DNA of 38,667 bases from Serpentinimonas sp. (GCA_025458665.1 JALOSG010000004.1:1-38667), one strand, 5' to 3'. Shown: positions 20,595-29,827, counted from the first letter of the stretch. The notes: a model not told the origin generated them from the sequence alone. Made by a program: numbers and translations.

Positions 20595-22844
20595 ATGCTC
20601 AGGTTTGGCGTGGGTCTCGCTTTGTGGGCGATAGCGACACACAGCGCTGCATTGTCTCTGGGAGGCGTGCAGGGATCGGTCATTATCGGTCGCACACTCG
20701 ACATCGGCGTAGCCAGCAGTGTCGAGGCCTCTGACGTGGCTGCCGGTCTGTGCCTGCGCGCCGATGTGGACTATGGGGACGGGCGTCTGCCGGCCACTCT
20801 GGTGACCGTGGAGGTAGAGCGCCTGGGCGCTGCCAACGCGGGTCTGCTGCGGGTGCGCGCCAACCGGCAGGTGAACGAGCCCCTGGTGTCGGTGACTGTT
20901 TCGGTGGGCTGCACCCAGCAGTTCACCCGCAGCTACACGTTGCTGGCTGACGTGGAACCGCTGCCCAGCTCCGCAGCACCCATAGCGCCTGCTTCAACGG
21001 CCTCGCTGGCCCCAACCGCCCCGCCGGTTGCGGCGCCGCCCGCCACAGCGCCTGCGGCGCCGCCCGCCACAGCGCCTGCGGCGCCGCCCGCCACAGCGCC
21101 TGCGGCGCCGCCCGCCACAGCGCCTGCGGCGCCGCCTGCGTCCCGGCCCGCCGTTTCTTCCCCAGGCGTGGCGGCTGCACCGGCTCGGGTGGTCCCGGCT
21201 GCGCCCCCCCTTCTGATCGACCCGCCCGCGCCGCGCCCGGCCAATGTGGTGCCCCGGAGCAAGGTGAAGCCGGGAACCGTGCTGTCCAAGACGGCTGTGG
21301 CCGTCGTGCCTGTCACACCACCTGCCACGCCACCCGCCACACCACCCGCAGCCCCAGCCGCGCCTGCGCCGGCACCGGCTCCGGCCCCGGCCCCGGCTCC
21401 TGCCGCAGTCCCGCCAGCCCCTGCCCCAGGCCCCAGGCTGGAATTGACCCCTTTGGAACTGGGCGCCTTGCCCTCCACGGGTAGCGTCTTGCAAGGAGCT
21501 TCCGGTGAAGCCAACCCCGTAGCCGGGCCAGACGGTGCCGGCGGGTTGCCAGGGGGCCCTGGCGCCGAAGATTCAGGGGTGCCCACCGATGCCGCCCTGG
21601 CCGCCCAGCGCCTGGCCAGCCTGGAGTCCGAGCTTGCGCAGGTCCGCGCCGAGCAGGAGCGACTTCGGCTGGCTCTGGAATCGGTGAACACCGAACTGAC
21701 CCAGACGCGCGAGCAGACCACCAGTGTGGCGGTGGTGTACGGCCTGGTGGCGCTGTTGCTGCTGCTGTTGGGTGTACTGGTGTGGTTGTTGCGTTCGCGC
21801 AGCGCGGCGCTGGCTCCGGTCGGCCTGGGCGGTACCGGAGTAGGCACCGGTTTTGGGGCGACGCGCCTGCCATCGTCCATGGACAACCAGAGCCTGCCCG
21901 ACGCCACTCCCCCCACTGCAACAGGGGGTGCCGTGGCGGCGCTATCTCCCAGTGCGGCGGGTGCGGCCTCGGGGCCTACACCCTGGTGGGCCGACTCCAA
22001 CAGTGCGCCAGCGCAGGCATCGGGATTCAGCGCTGTGGAGCTCGACAGCCAGCCCTCCGATTCCGCACTGGGTTTTTCCCGCACCGAGATCGAGCCCAAC
22101 AGCCTGCCGCTGATGGCCCAGGACCTGGCTGATCTGGTCCGGCAGGTGGAGTTTTTCGAGGTAATCGGCCAGAGCAGTGAGGCGGTGGATGCGTTGCAGG
22201 CTTTTGTGAAAACGCACCCTGCGCAGTCCGAACTGCCCTACCTGCTGCTGATGCAGGTGGCGCAGAAACAGGATCCCCAACAGTTGCCCGACCTGCAACG
22301 GTTGTACATGCGCCACTTCGATCAGCCGGCTCCGCAGCCGGCAGACTGTGAGCCCGATGCGCCTGGCCTGCTGGAAGATCCGATCTGGATCACGCGTCTG
22401 CAGCAAGTTTGGCCCCATGCGGCTGCGGGAACGGCCCTGCAGGCCGCTCTGACTGCGCCGCCAGCCCAGAATCTGCTGCGCCGTCGCACGCTGCCAGCGC
22501 TGCTGGACGTGGTGACGCTGTACGAGGTTTGGTACGCGCTGCACGAGACCGATGAGACCGGCGAGTCCGGCGAGGCCGCAGAGTACCGCACTTCCCCGGT
22601 GGCGGTGCCTGCCTCGGCTCCGGTGCCGGAAACCGAGTTTCCCGACATCGACATCGATCTCACGGCATACACCACAAAAGCTCAGACAGAGCCTACGCCT
22701 TCGGCTCCCGCGGCGCCACCGGAGCCGGCCGCCAGCCAGCGCGACGGCAAGGATCTGCCCGCGCTGGACTTCGATGTGGGAGACTTCCCGGAGGTCCCCG
22801 ACCGCCGGATGAATGCGGGCAAAGACCCCGCTGCCAAAACCTGA
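20595..22844 (+). CDS. FimV-like, Pro/Ala-rich exported or membrane protein
   Basis: 749 aa: signal peptide, FimV-N-like LSLGGVQGSVIIGRTLDI…, Pro/Ala low-complexity region, coiled coil, TM VYGLVALLLLLLGVLVWLL, and C-terminal helical TPR-like region. Confidence 0.8.
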   Translation: MLRFGVGLALWAIATHSAALSLGGVQGSVIIGRTLDIGVASSVEASDVAAGLCLRADVDYGDGRLPATLVTVEVERLGAANAGLLRVRANRQVNEPLVSVTVSVGCTQQFTRSYTLLADVEPLPSSAAPIAPASTASLAPTAPPVAAPPATAPAAPPATAPAAPPATAPAAPPATAPAAPPASRPAVSSPGVAAAPARVVPAAPPLLIDPPAPRPANVVPRSKVKPGTVLSKTAVAVVPVTPPATPPATPPAAPAAPAPAPAPAPAPAPAAVPPAPAPGPRLELTPLELGALPSTGSVLQGASGEANPVAGPDGAGGLPGGPGAEDSGVPTDAALAAQRLASLESELAQVRAEQERLRLALESVNTELTQTREQTTSVAVVYGLVALLLLLLGVLVWLLRSRSAALAPVGLGGTGVGTGFGATRLPSSMDNQSLPDATPPTATGGAVAALSPSAAGAASGPTPWWADSNSAPAQASGFSAVELDSQPSDSALGFSRTEIEPNSLPLMAQDLADLVRQVEFFEVIGQSSEAVDALQAFVKTHPAQSELPYLLLMQVAQKQDPQQLPDLQRLYMRHFDQPAPQPADCEPDAPGLLEDPIWITRLQQVWPHAAAGTALQAALTAPPAQNLLRRRTLPALLDVVTLYEVWYALHETDETGESGEAAEYRTSPVAVPASAPVPETEFPDIDIDLTAYTTKAQTEPTPSAPAAPPEPAASQRDGKDLPALDFDVGDFPEVPDRRMNAGKDPAAKT
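21030..21135 (+). repeat. 24-bp perfect tandem repeat (GCGGCGCCGCCCGCCACAGCGCCT) ×4 plus a partial copy, encoding AAPPATAP
   Basis: Copies read directly at 21030, 21054, 21078 and 21102, with a partial copy from 21126. Confidence 0.95.
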
Positions 22845-22865
22845 GCCGCGGTTCCCGCAGGACCA

Positions 22866-23873
22866 TCACCGGCGCATCTGCAACGCGCCTGGGTTCACGA
22901 TGTTGGTGGGTGTGCCCTTGATGTAGCTGAGCACGTTGTCGAAGGCGGAGGAGAAGTAGCGTTCGTAGCTGTCCAGCTCCACGTAACCAATGTGGGGCGT
23001 GCAGACGCAGTTTTCCAGCCGAAGCAGCGCCTGCCCCTGCAGAATGGGTTCGGACTCGTACACATCGACCGCCGCCATGCCCGGACGGCCCCGGTTCAAG
23101 GCGGCCACCAGCGCATCGGGCTGTATCAGTTCGGCGCGCGAGGTGTTCACCAGCAGCGCGGTGGGTTTCATCCGCGCCAGATCCTCCGCACGCACACAGC
23201 CTTCCGTGGTTTCCGAGAGGCGCAGGTGCAGGCTCAGGACATCGGCAGCCTCGAACAGGGCTTCCTTGCTGGTGGCAATGTCGTAGCCATCGGCGGCGGC
23301 TTGCTGTCGCGCGGTCTCGCTGCCCCACACCACCACCCGCATACCGAACGCCCGTCCGTATCCCGCCACCAGGCGCCCGATACGACCGTAGCTCCATATG
23401 CCCAGTGTCTTGGCGTGCAACACCATGCCGATGCCGAAATTCGGCGGCATGGAGCCGGCCTTCAGACCGGACTGTTGCCAGGCACCGTGCTTCAGGCTGG
23501 CCACATACTGCGGGATGCGGCGCATGGCGGCCATGGTGAGTGCCCAGGTGAGCTCGGCGGGGGCAATGGGGGAGCCTGCGCCCTCGGCCACCGCGATACC
23601 GTGCTCGGTGCAGGCGCCCAGATCGATGTGCTTGCCCACCTTCCCGGTTTGCGAAATCAGCTTGAGCCGGGGCAACTTCTCGACCAGTTGCCGGGTCACT
23701 GGCGTCCGCTCACGGATCAACACGAGCACATCGGCGTCGCGCAGCCGGATGGCCAGCTGACCCACGCCCTTGACCGTGTTGGTGAATACTTTGGCGGGGT
23801 AGGGGTCCAGTTTGGCGGCGCAGGCCAGCTTGCGCACAGCATCCTGATAGTCGTCGAGAATCACGATGTTCAT
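22866..23873 (-). CDS. D-2-hydroxyacid dehydrogenase family protein
   Basis: 335 aa; TLGIWSYGRIGRLVAGYGRAFGMRVVVWG; MKPTALLVNTSRAELI; CTPHIGYVE. Confidence 0.92.
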   Translation of the reverse strand: MNIVILDDYQDAVRKLACAAKLDPYPAKVFTNTVKGVGQLAIRLRDADVLVLIRERTPVTRQLVEKLPRLKLISQTGKVGKHIDLGACTEHGIAVAEGAGSPIAPAELTWALTMAAMRRIPQYVASLKHGAWQQSGLKAGSMPPNFGIGMVLHAKTLGIWSYGRIGRLVAGYGRAFGMRVVVWGSETARQQAAADGYDIATSKEALFEAADVLSLHLRLSETTEGCVRAEDLARMKPTALLVNTSRAELIQPDALVAALNRGRPGMAAVDVYESEPILQGQALLRLENCVCTPHIGYVELDSYERYFSSAFDNVLSYIKGTPTNIVNPGALQMRR

Positions 23874-23941
23874 GGCGCCGTATTGTGCCCCTTGTTTACC
23901 GCCGGTCGGCTACCAACGGCGGCTCGCTTACCATTGCACAC

Positions 23942-25198
23942 ATGTCACCTCCGTCTTCAGACACCACGGTCACGCAGGAGACCATCCACCCCGTCCCGCT
24001 GCGCCAGGATGCCGCCGTGATGGGTCTGGTGGGTCTGGCGCACGCCACATCGCATTTCACCCACCTGCTGCTGCCGCCGCTGTTCCCGGTGTTCATGAGC
24101 GAGTTCGCGCTGTCCTATTCCGACGTGGGCTTGCTCATGACGGTGTTCTTCGTCATATCTGGCATAGGGCAGGCGAGCGCGGGTTTCCTGGTGGACCGCG
24201 TCGGCGCTCGGCCGGTGCTGTTTGGCTCCATCGTGTTGTTCATGGCTTCGGCTTTGGTGGCGTCGGCGGCCAATGGCTACGGCATGCTGGTGCTGGCTGC
24301 CGCCCTGGCCGGGCTGGGCAATGCGTCTTTCCATCCGGTGGATTTCTCCATCCTGAACCAGCGCGTGTCTGCTGCCCGGCTGGGCCATGCCTTCAGCGTG
24401 CACGGCCTCACGGGCAATCTGGGCTGGGCCATCACGCCGGTGTTCCTGGCTACGCTCACTGCGTTGTTCGACTGGCGCACCGCTTACCAGGCGGCGGCCC
24501 TGTTGTATGTGGTGGTGCTGGCGGTGCTGTTCTGGCAGCGCGACAAGCTGCGTACCGACGTGGTGGTGCGTTCCAGCACCGCGCCGCCCGGCGCCGATCT
24601 TGCGTTCCTCAAGTTGCCGGTGGTGTGGTGGTGTTTCACCTTCTTCCTGCTCTCCACCATGACCCTGGCCGTCATCCAGACCTACTCCACCTCCATACTG
24701 AAAGCCGTGCATGGGGTGAGTTTCGAGGCGGCCACCTTCACCCTTACGGCCTACATGCTCTGTGGTGCCGTGGGCATGGTGGTGGGTGGGTTCGTGGCGG
24801 GCCGCGCCCGCCATAGCGACCGCGTGGTGGGCTACTCCATGGGTGTGGGCGCCTTGTTGCTGCTGGTGTGCGCCACAGGTGCGCTCAACGGAACGCTCAC
24901 CATGGTGCTGATCGCGCTCACCGGTTTTGCCGTGGGCGTGGCAGGCCCCAGCCGCGACATGATGATCAAGCGCGCCACGCCCAAGGGCTCCACAGGGCGC
25001 GTGTACGGCACGGTGTATTCCGGGCTCGACGTGGGCTTTGCCATTTCACCGGTACTGTTCGGCGCCTTCATGGACCGCGGCTGGTACGGCACCACGCTGG
25101 CTGGCGCCGGGCTGGTGCTGCTGCTGGCGGTGTTTGCTGCCGTGAACGTGGGGCGCCGGGTGGGCCCCAATCCCTTGAAGGCGGCCGCACAGGCCTGA
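23942..25198 (+). CDS. MFS transporter
   Basis: 12-TM-like hydrophobic ORF; GFLVDRVGARPVLFGS MFS loop 2-3 motif. Start reassigned to ATG 23942. Confidence 0.92.
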   Translation: MSPPSSDTTVTQETIHPVPLRQDAAVMGLVGLAHATSHFTHLLLPPLFPVFMSEFALSYSDVGLLMTVFFVISGIGQASAGFLVDRVGARPVLFGSIVLFMASALVASAANGYGMLVLAAALAGLGNASFHPVDFSILNQRVSAARLGHAFSVHGLTGNLGWAITPVFLATLTALFDWRTAYQAAALLYVVVLAVLFWQRDKLRTDVVVRSSTAPPGADLAFLKLPVVWWCFTFFLLSTMTLAVIQTYSTSILKAVHGVSFEAATFTLTAYMLCGAVGMVVGGFVAGRARHSDRVVGYSMGVGALLLLVCATGALNGTLTMVLIALTGFAVGVAGPSRDMMIKRATPKGSTGRVYGTVYSGLDVGFAISPVLFGAFMDRGWYGTTLAGAGLVLLLAVFAAVNVGRRVGPNPLKAAAQA

Positions 25199-25228
25199 CC
25201 TCTTTCCTTTGTCTTTCTGAGTATTCCC

Positions 25229-26938
25229 ATGGACCGTTTGGCTGGCCACCTGCTGGTGGAGTGTCTGGTGGCGCAAGGCGTCACGCATGCGTTTGGTGTG
25301 CCCGGAGAGAGTTACCTGGCCGTGCTCGATGGGCTGCACCGCCACGCCGACCGGGTGCGCTTCATCACCACCCGGCAGGAGGGTGGTGCGGCCTTCATGG
25401 CCGAGGCCCATGGCAAGCTGACTGGCCGCCCGGGTGTGTGCCTGGTGACGCGTGGGCCGGGTGCCACCAACGCCTCCATCGGCGTGCACACCGCCTTCCA
25501 GGATTCAACCCCCATGGTGCTGCTGGTGGGCGACGTGGCCAGCGACTGCCGCGACCGCGAGGCCTTCCAGGAGGTGGACTTTTTCCGCTTCTTTGGGCCC
25601 TTGGCCAAGCGTGTGGAGCGTATTGACGACGCGCGCCGCATTCCTGAATACATAGCCCGGGCGTTTGCCACGGCCATGAACGGACGCCCTGGCCCGGTGG
25701 TGCTGGTGTTGCCCGAAGACATGCTCACCCAGCCCGTGCCAGCCACCCTGCAGCCGTTGCCGCGCGTGGAGGCCGTGCAGGCCTGGAGCGACCCGGGTGC
25801 GCTGCGCACCCTGCGCCAAATGCTGCTGGAGGCCCAGCGCCCGCTGGTGCTGGCGGGCGGCGGTGGCTGGACGCCGCAGGCCGCGCAGGCGCTGCAGCGC
25901 TTTGCCGAGGCCTGGCAACTGCCCGTGGCCAACACCTTCCGTTTTCAGGACACCTTCTGTAACCGCCACCCTCTGTACGCGGGCGATGTGGGGCTGGGCA
26001 TCAACCCGGCGCTGGCGCAACGCGTGCGCCAGAGTGACCTGATCATTGCGCTGGGGCCGCGCCTGGGCGAATCCACCACCGGCAGCTACACGCTGCTGGA
26101 GGCACCACGCACCGCCCAGAAGCTGGTGCACATCCATGCCAGCGCGGAAGAACTCAACCGCGTGTACTTTGCCGATCTGGCCATTTGCGCCGGCATGTCG
26201 GCCGCCGCGCGCAGCCTGGAGGTGCTGAGCCCACCACCCACACTGCCCTGGACGGCCTGGACCGAAGGCTGCCACGCCGACTACCTCGCCAACACGGACC
26301 CCGCCAACGGCGGCGTGGTGCTGCCAGGGCCCATCGACATGCCGCAGGTCATGGCGGTGCTCCAGAAGCACCTGCCGGCCGATGCGGTGCTGACCAACGG
26401 CGCGGGCAACTTTGCCAGCTGGCTGCACCGCTTCTATGCCTACCCCGGCCTGGCCCACGGCCTTAAAACGCAACTGGCGCCCACCAACGGCGCCATGGGC
26501 TACGGCGTACCGGCGGGCGTGGCAGCGTCCATTGCCACAGGGCGCACGGTGTTCACCATAGCCGGCGATGGGGACTTCCTCATGAACGGGCAGGAACTGG
26601 CCACCGCCAGCCAGCACGGTGCGCGCAGCATTGTGCTGCTGCTCAACAACGGCATGTACGGCACCATCCGCATGCACCAGGAGCGCGAATATCCGGGCCA
26701 CGTGGCGGGCTCTGCGTTGGCCAACCCGGATTTCTGCGCGCTGGCCCAGGCCTATGGCTACCGGGCCGAGAAAGTGGAGCGCACGGAAGACTGGGAGCCT
26801 GCCTTGCTGCGTGCGCTGCAGGCGCCTGTAGGCACCTTGATCGAGATGCCCATCAGCCCCGAGGTGATCACCACGCGCGGCACGCTGAGCCAGATACGCC
26901 AGGCCGCCGAAGCGAGGCTGGCAGCGGCCAAGGGATGA
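25229..26938 (+). CDS. Thiamine pyrophosphate-dependent enzyme (acetolactate synthase-like)
   Basis: 569 aa; GVTHAFGVPGESYLAVLDGL; TRGPGATNASIGVHTAFQDSTPMVLLVGDV; ThDP motif GDGDFLMNGQELATASQHGARSIVLLLNN. Confidence 0.93.
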   Translation: MDRLAGHLLVECLVAQGVTHAFGVPGESYLAVLDGLHRHADRVRFITTRQEGGAAFMAEAHGKLTGRPGVCLVTRGPGATNASIGVHTAFQDSTPMVLLVGDVASDCRDREAFQEVDFFRFFGPLAKRVERIDDARRIPEYIARAFATAMNGRPGPVVLVLPEDMLTQPVPATLQPLPRVEAVQAWSDPGALRTLRQMLLEAQRPLVLAGGGGWTPQAAQALQRFAEAWQLPVANTFRFQDTFCNRHPLYAGDVGLGINPALAQRVRQSDLIIALGPRLGESTTGSYTLLEAPRTAQKLVHIHASAEELNRVYFADLAICAGMSAAARSLEVLSPPPTLPWTAWTEGCHADYLANTDPANGGVVLPGPIDMPQVMAVLQKHLPADAVLTNGAGNFASWLHRFYAYPGLAHGLKTQLAPTNGAMGYGVPAGVAASIATGRTVFTIAGDGDFLMNGQELATASQHGARSIVLLLNNGMYGTIRMHQEREYPGHVAGSALANPDFCALAQAYGYRAEKVERTEDWEPALLRALQAPVGTLIEMPISPEVITTRGTLSQIRQAAEARLAAAKG

Positions 26939-27020
26939 GGGCTGAGGCCTGAGGCGTGCTGGCGCTCCTTGCTGGGTAACGCATAGCGGGCAACGAAGAG
27001 CGGGTGACGCAAGCATGAAA

Positions 27021-27047
27021 AAAGCCGCTCCCTGGAGCGGCTTTCTT
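27021..27047. terminator. Bidirectional intrinsic terminator between convergent genes
   Basis: AAAGCCGCTCC-CT-GGAGCGGCTTT perfect hairpin flanked by an A-run (left) and T-rich tract (right), between the + ThDP enzyme gene and the − SWIB gene. Confidence 0.85.
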
Positions 27048-27065
27048 TGCGGACAAGCCCGCAGA

Positions 27066-27473
27066 TCAGGACAGGTGTGCGCTGATGAGCTTGGTCATCT
27101 CGAACATGGACACCTGAGGCTTCTTGAAGATTTCCTTCAGCTTGGCGTCTGCGTTGATCATGCGCTTGTTGGCAGCGTCCTGCAGCTTGTTCTTCTTGAT
27201 GTAGTCCCACACCTTCTTGGTGACTTCCGTTCGGGGCATGGGCGTGGCACCAATCACGGCGGCCAGCGTGGCGCTGGGCGTCATCGCCTTCATGAACGCG
27301 GCATTGGGGGTGCGCTTCTTGGCGGGGGCAGCGGCCTTTTTGGCCGGAGCGGCGGCTTTCTTGGCCGGAGCTGCAGCTTTCTTGGCGGGAGCAGCGGCTT
27401 TCTTCGCCGGAGCGGCGGCCTTCTTGGCCGGAGCGGCGGCCTTCTTGGCCGGGGCTTTCTTAGCAGTTGCCAT
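27066..27473 (-). CDS. SWIB/MDM2 domain protein with N-terminal Lys/Ala/Pro-rich (histone H1-like) tail
   Basis: MATAKKAPAKKAAAPAKKAAAPAKK… then TPSATLAAVIGATPMPRTEVTKKVWDYIKKNKLQDAANKRMINADAKLKEIF, a SWIB signature. Confidence 0.93.
   Translation of the reverse strand: MATAKKAPAKKAAAPAKKAAAPAKKAAAPAKKAAAPAKKAAAPAKKAAAPAKKRTPNAAFMKAMTPSATLAAVIGATPMPRTEVTKKVWDYIKKNKLQDAANKRMINADAKLKEIFKKPQVSMFEMTKLISAHLS
27315..27473 (-). repeat. ~21-bp degenerate tandem repeat encoding (AAAPAKK)n in the SWIB protein tail
   Basis: About seven consecutive 7-aa AAAPAKK-type units in the translation. Confidence 0.9.
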
Positions 27474-27734
27474 GTGAGAAATCCTTTTTTGGGAAGTTAA
27501 GTTCTACCCTGTCGCGACGCATTCGGCGCAGAGGCCATCGCATGCTAATGCCAAAGTGGGGGGAATCCAAGGCGGGAAGGCCGGCAGTCCTCATTTTTTT
27601 ACCCAATAGCGGGTTTTTCCGGGTCTGGGTGTGGCGCCAGTGCTCTCTTATGATTTCCCGGTGGTCCACTTCGCCCTGCCCGCCACGGCATCCACTGGCC
27701 ATCGGGCCGACGTTTAGCTCCGCGCTTGCCCCCC

Positions 27735-28244
27735 ATGACAACCAAAGCCCAACCCCTGCTTGCCACTTGCGATATCTGTGATCTTCACCTGAAGCAGCCG
27801 CTGGAAGGCCTGCGCGTGCTACCTCCCGTGTTTCTCGATCTCGGTGGGCTGGGCAGCTTTGCTGGGCCTGTATCGACGGTGCAGTGCCATGAGGACAACT
27901 CGCTCGTCAAGGCAGCCGTGGAGTCACCGGGAGAGGGAAGGGTGCTGGTGGTGGACGGCGGTGCGTCCCTACGCCGTGCGCTGGTCGGGGGAAACCTCGC
28001 GGCCGCCGCGGTGCGCAACGGCTGGGCGGGCCTGGTGGTGGACGGTTGCGTGCGCGACGCCGCTGAACTGCGTGCGGCGGCCATTGGCATACGTGCACTG
28101 GCCCTCATGCCGCTGCCCACGGTGAAGCGCAACCACGGCCAGCGCGACGTCACCGTGCTGGTGCAGGGGGTTCCTGTGCAGCCTGGCGATTGGCTCTATG
28201 CCGATGCCGATGGCATGGTGCTGACGCGCGGGCCCGTGCTCTGA
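27735..28244 (+). CDS. rraA: RraA family protein (regulator of ribonuclease activity A-like)
   Basis: MTTKAQPLLATCDICD…; AAAVRNGWAGLVVDGCVRDAAELRAAAIGIRALALMPLPTVKRNHGQRDVTV. Confidence 0.92.
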   Translation: MTTKAQPLLATCDICDLHLKQPLEGLRVLPPVFLDLGGLGSFAGPVSTVQCHEDNSLVKAAVESPGEGRVLVVDGGASLRRALVGGNLAAAAVRNGWAGLVVDGCVRDAAELRAAAIGIRALALMPLPTVKRNHGQRDVTVLVQGVPVQPGDWLYADADGMVLTRGPVL

Positions 28245-28294
28245 GCCAGCCCTGCGCCCGCCTGCCAGGGCAGCGCAGGTCAGGTCAGGTCAGG

Positions 28295-29107
28295 TCACGC
28301 CGTGAGCCCGCGGTACAGCATGTAGGCCGCGAGCGCGTAAAGCACGAAGGCAAAGACGCGCTTCAACTGCTTGACGGGCATCGCGTGGGCAGCGCGCACG
28401 CCCAAGGGCGCCATCAGCACGCTCACCACGGCAATCACTGCCAGCGCTGGCAGGTACACATAGCCCAGGGAGCCAGGCGGAAGCCCATCGGTACCGGTGC
28501 CGGCAATCATGTAGCCCACCGCGTTGGCCAGCGCAATCGGAAAGCCCAGCGCTGCGCTGGTGGCCACCGCGTGGTGCATGGCCACGTTGCACCACGTGAG
28601 GAAGGGTACGCTCACAAAGCCGCCACCCGCGCCCACCAGGCCAGACAGGAAGCCGATGACTCCGCCCGCTGCGAGTTGCCCCCCAGTGCCGGGCAAGGTG
28701 CGGCTGGGCTTGGGTTTCTTGTCCAGCAGCATCTGCGTGGCGGAAAAGCTCACAAAGGCCGCGAAGAACAAAGCCAGCCAAGAACCCTTCAGCAGCGCAA
28801 AAACGCCCAGGCTGGCCACGGCCGAGCCCAGCACGATACCGGGCGCCAGGCGCTTGACCACATCCCAGCGCACGGCGCCGCGCTTGTGGTGGGCGCGCAC
28901 GCTGGAGACCGAAGTGAAGATGATGGTGGCCATGGAGGTGGCAATCGCCATCTTCACCGCGAGGTCGGGGCTGACGCCCCGCGCACTCATGATGATGGTG
29001 ATGAAGGGCACCATGATCATGCCGCCGCCGATACCCAGCAGCCCCGCCAGAAAACCAGTGAAGAGGCCCAGAACGGCGAGTTCAAGAATCAGCAGGGGTT
29101 CGAGCAT
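28295..29107 (-). CDS. Sulfite exporter TauE/SafE family protein
   Basis: MLEPLLILELAVLGLFTGFLAGLLGIGGGMIMVPF…; GFLSGLVGAGGGFVSVPFLTW. Duplicated DUF81 repeats; start at 29107. Confidence 0.92.
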   Translation of the reverse strand: MLEPLLILELAVLGLFTGFLAGLLGIGGGMIMVPFITIIMSARGVSPDLAVKMAIATSMATIIFTSVSSVRAHHKRGAVRWDVVKRLAPGIVLGSAVASLGVFALLKGSWLALFFAAFVSFSATQMLLDKKPKPSRTLPGTGGQLAAGGVIGFLSGLVGAGGGFVSVPFLTWCNVAMHHAVATSAALGFPIALANAVGYMIAGTGTDGLPPGSLGYVYLPALAVIAVVSVLMAPLGVRAAHAMPVKQLKRVFAFVLYALAAYMLYRGLTA

Positions 29108-29216
29108 GGCGCAGCATATTGAGGGCGGTGGGGCAGGGCCCATACGCCCGTGGTGATCAGGACGGAGAGGAAGTCGGTACGCAGAGGGGGCTAATCCCCG
29201 AGGGGCGCCGGAATAA

Positions 29217-29391
29217 GGTGTCTGCCGCCAGACCGGACCGGCATCCTGAACGGAGGGGTTCAGGTGGGCGAGGGCAGCACAGCTTCGGGTTCGTCTGACG
29301 CGAGACGCTCACACCCACTGTGCAATGTACCAAGCCCGGGCTCAATGAGCATTGGTTCAAGGAAATATAAAGCCCGGCCGCAGCAGCAGAC
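29217..29391 (-). ncRNA. ssrS: 6S RNA
   Basis: Minus strand, directly downstream of zapA (conserved synteny). A TACAAT −10 lies at 29398-29403. 5' GTCTGCTGCT pairs with 3' GGCGGCAGAC (closing stem), 5' CGGCCGG with 3' CCGGTCCGG, and CACCTGAACCCCTCCGTTCAGG resembles the E. coli 3' hairpin CACCTTGAACCAAGGGTTCAAGG. Length ~175 nt. Confidence 0.8.
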
Positions 29392-29443
29392 GGGACCATT
29401 GTAAAACCAAAGCGTGCCCCGCGCAGCCCGAGGGGCTGGCGCT

Positions 29444-29827
29444 TCAGATCAGTTGCCCGTCGTTGGCCAGCGCGGCGTCAAGCCGAGACAGCAGGGACTT
29501 GAGCTGGGCCTCTTCGGCCTGCGGGAGGGTGGCGGACGGAGCGGCTGCGGCGGGCGCGGGCGCGGGTTCTGCCTCTGTCTGGCCAAAGGAGGACGCGCGG
29601 AACGACAGGGCGTCCTTTTGCAACAGTTCGAAAGCGATGTTGAGCGAAGCCAACACGGCAATGCGGTCCCGGGCCTTGACCTTGCCTGCGTCGCGGATGC
29701 GGCACATGGCGCTGTCCACCTTGGCCACAGCGTCCATGAGGGCACCCTCTCCATCTACCGGGCAGGCCAGCAGGTAGCTCTGTCCCATGATCTGGACTTC
29801 GATCTGTTTGATGCCGGGCTTGTTCAT
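29444..29827 (-). CDS. zapA: Cell division protein ZapA
   Basis: MNKPGIKQIEVQIMGQSYLLACPVDGEGALMDAVAKVDSAMCRIRDAGKVKARDRIAVLASLNIAFELL. Confidence 0.93.
   Translation of the reverse strand: MNKPGIKQIEVQIMGQSYLLACPVDGEGALMDAVAKVDSAMCRIRDAGKVKARDRIAVLASLNIAFELLQKDALSFRASSFGQTEAEPAPAPAAAAPSATLPQAEEAQLKSLLSRLDAALANDGQLI

Noticed and set aside
21030-21135. Possible CRISPR-like array
   Set aside because: Repeats are directly tandem without spacers and lie in frame within a coding sequence.
20933-22099. 388-aa minus-strand Gly/Ala-rich ORF opposite the FimV-like gene
   Set aside because: Antisense shadow of the Pro/Ala-rich region and its tandem repeat.
27315-27473. Possible CRISPR or structural DNA repeat
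   Set aside because: It is the coding repeat of the Lys/Ala-rich protein tail, with no spacers.
27592-27620. Possible terminator ACCCAATAGCGGGTTTTT upstream of rraA
   Set aside because: Stem is only about 4 bp; too weak to call.
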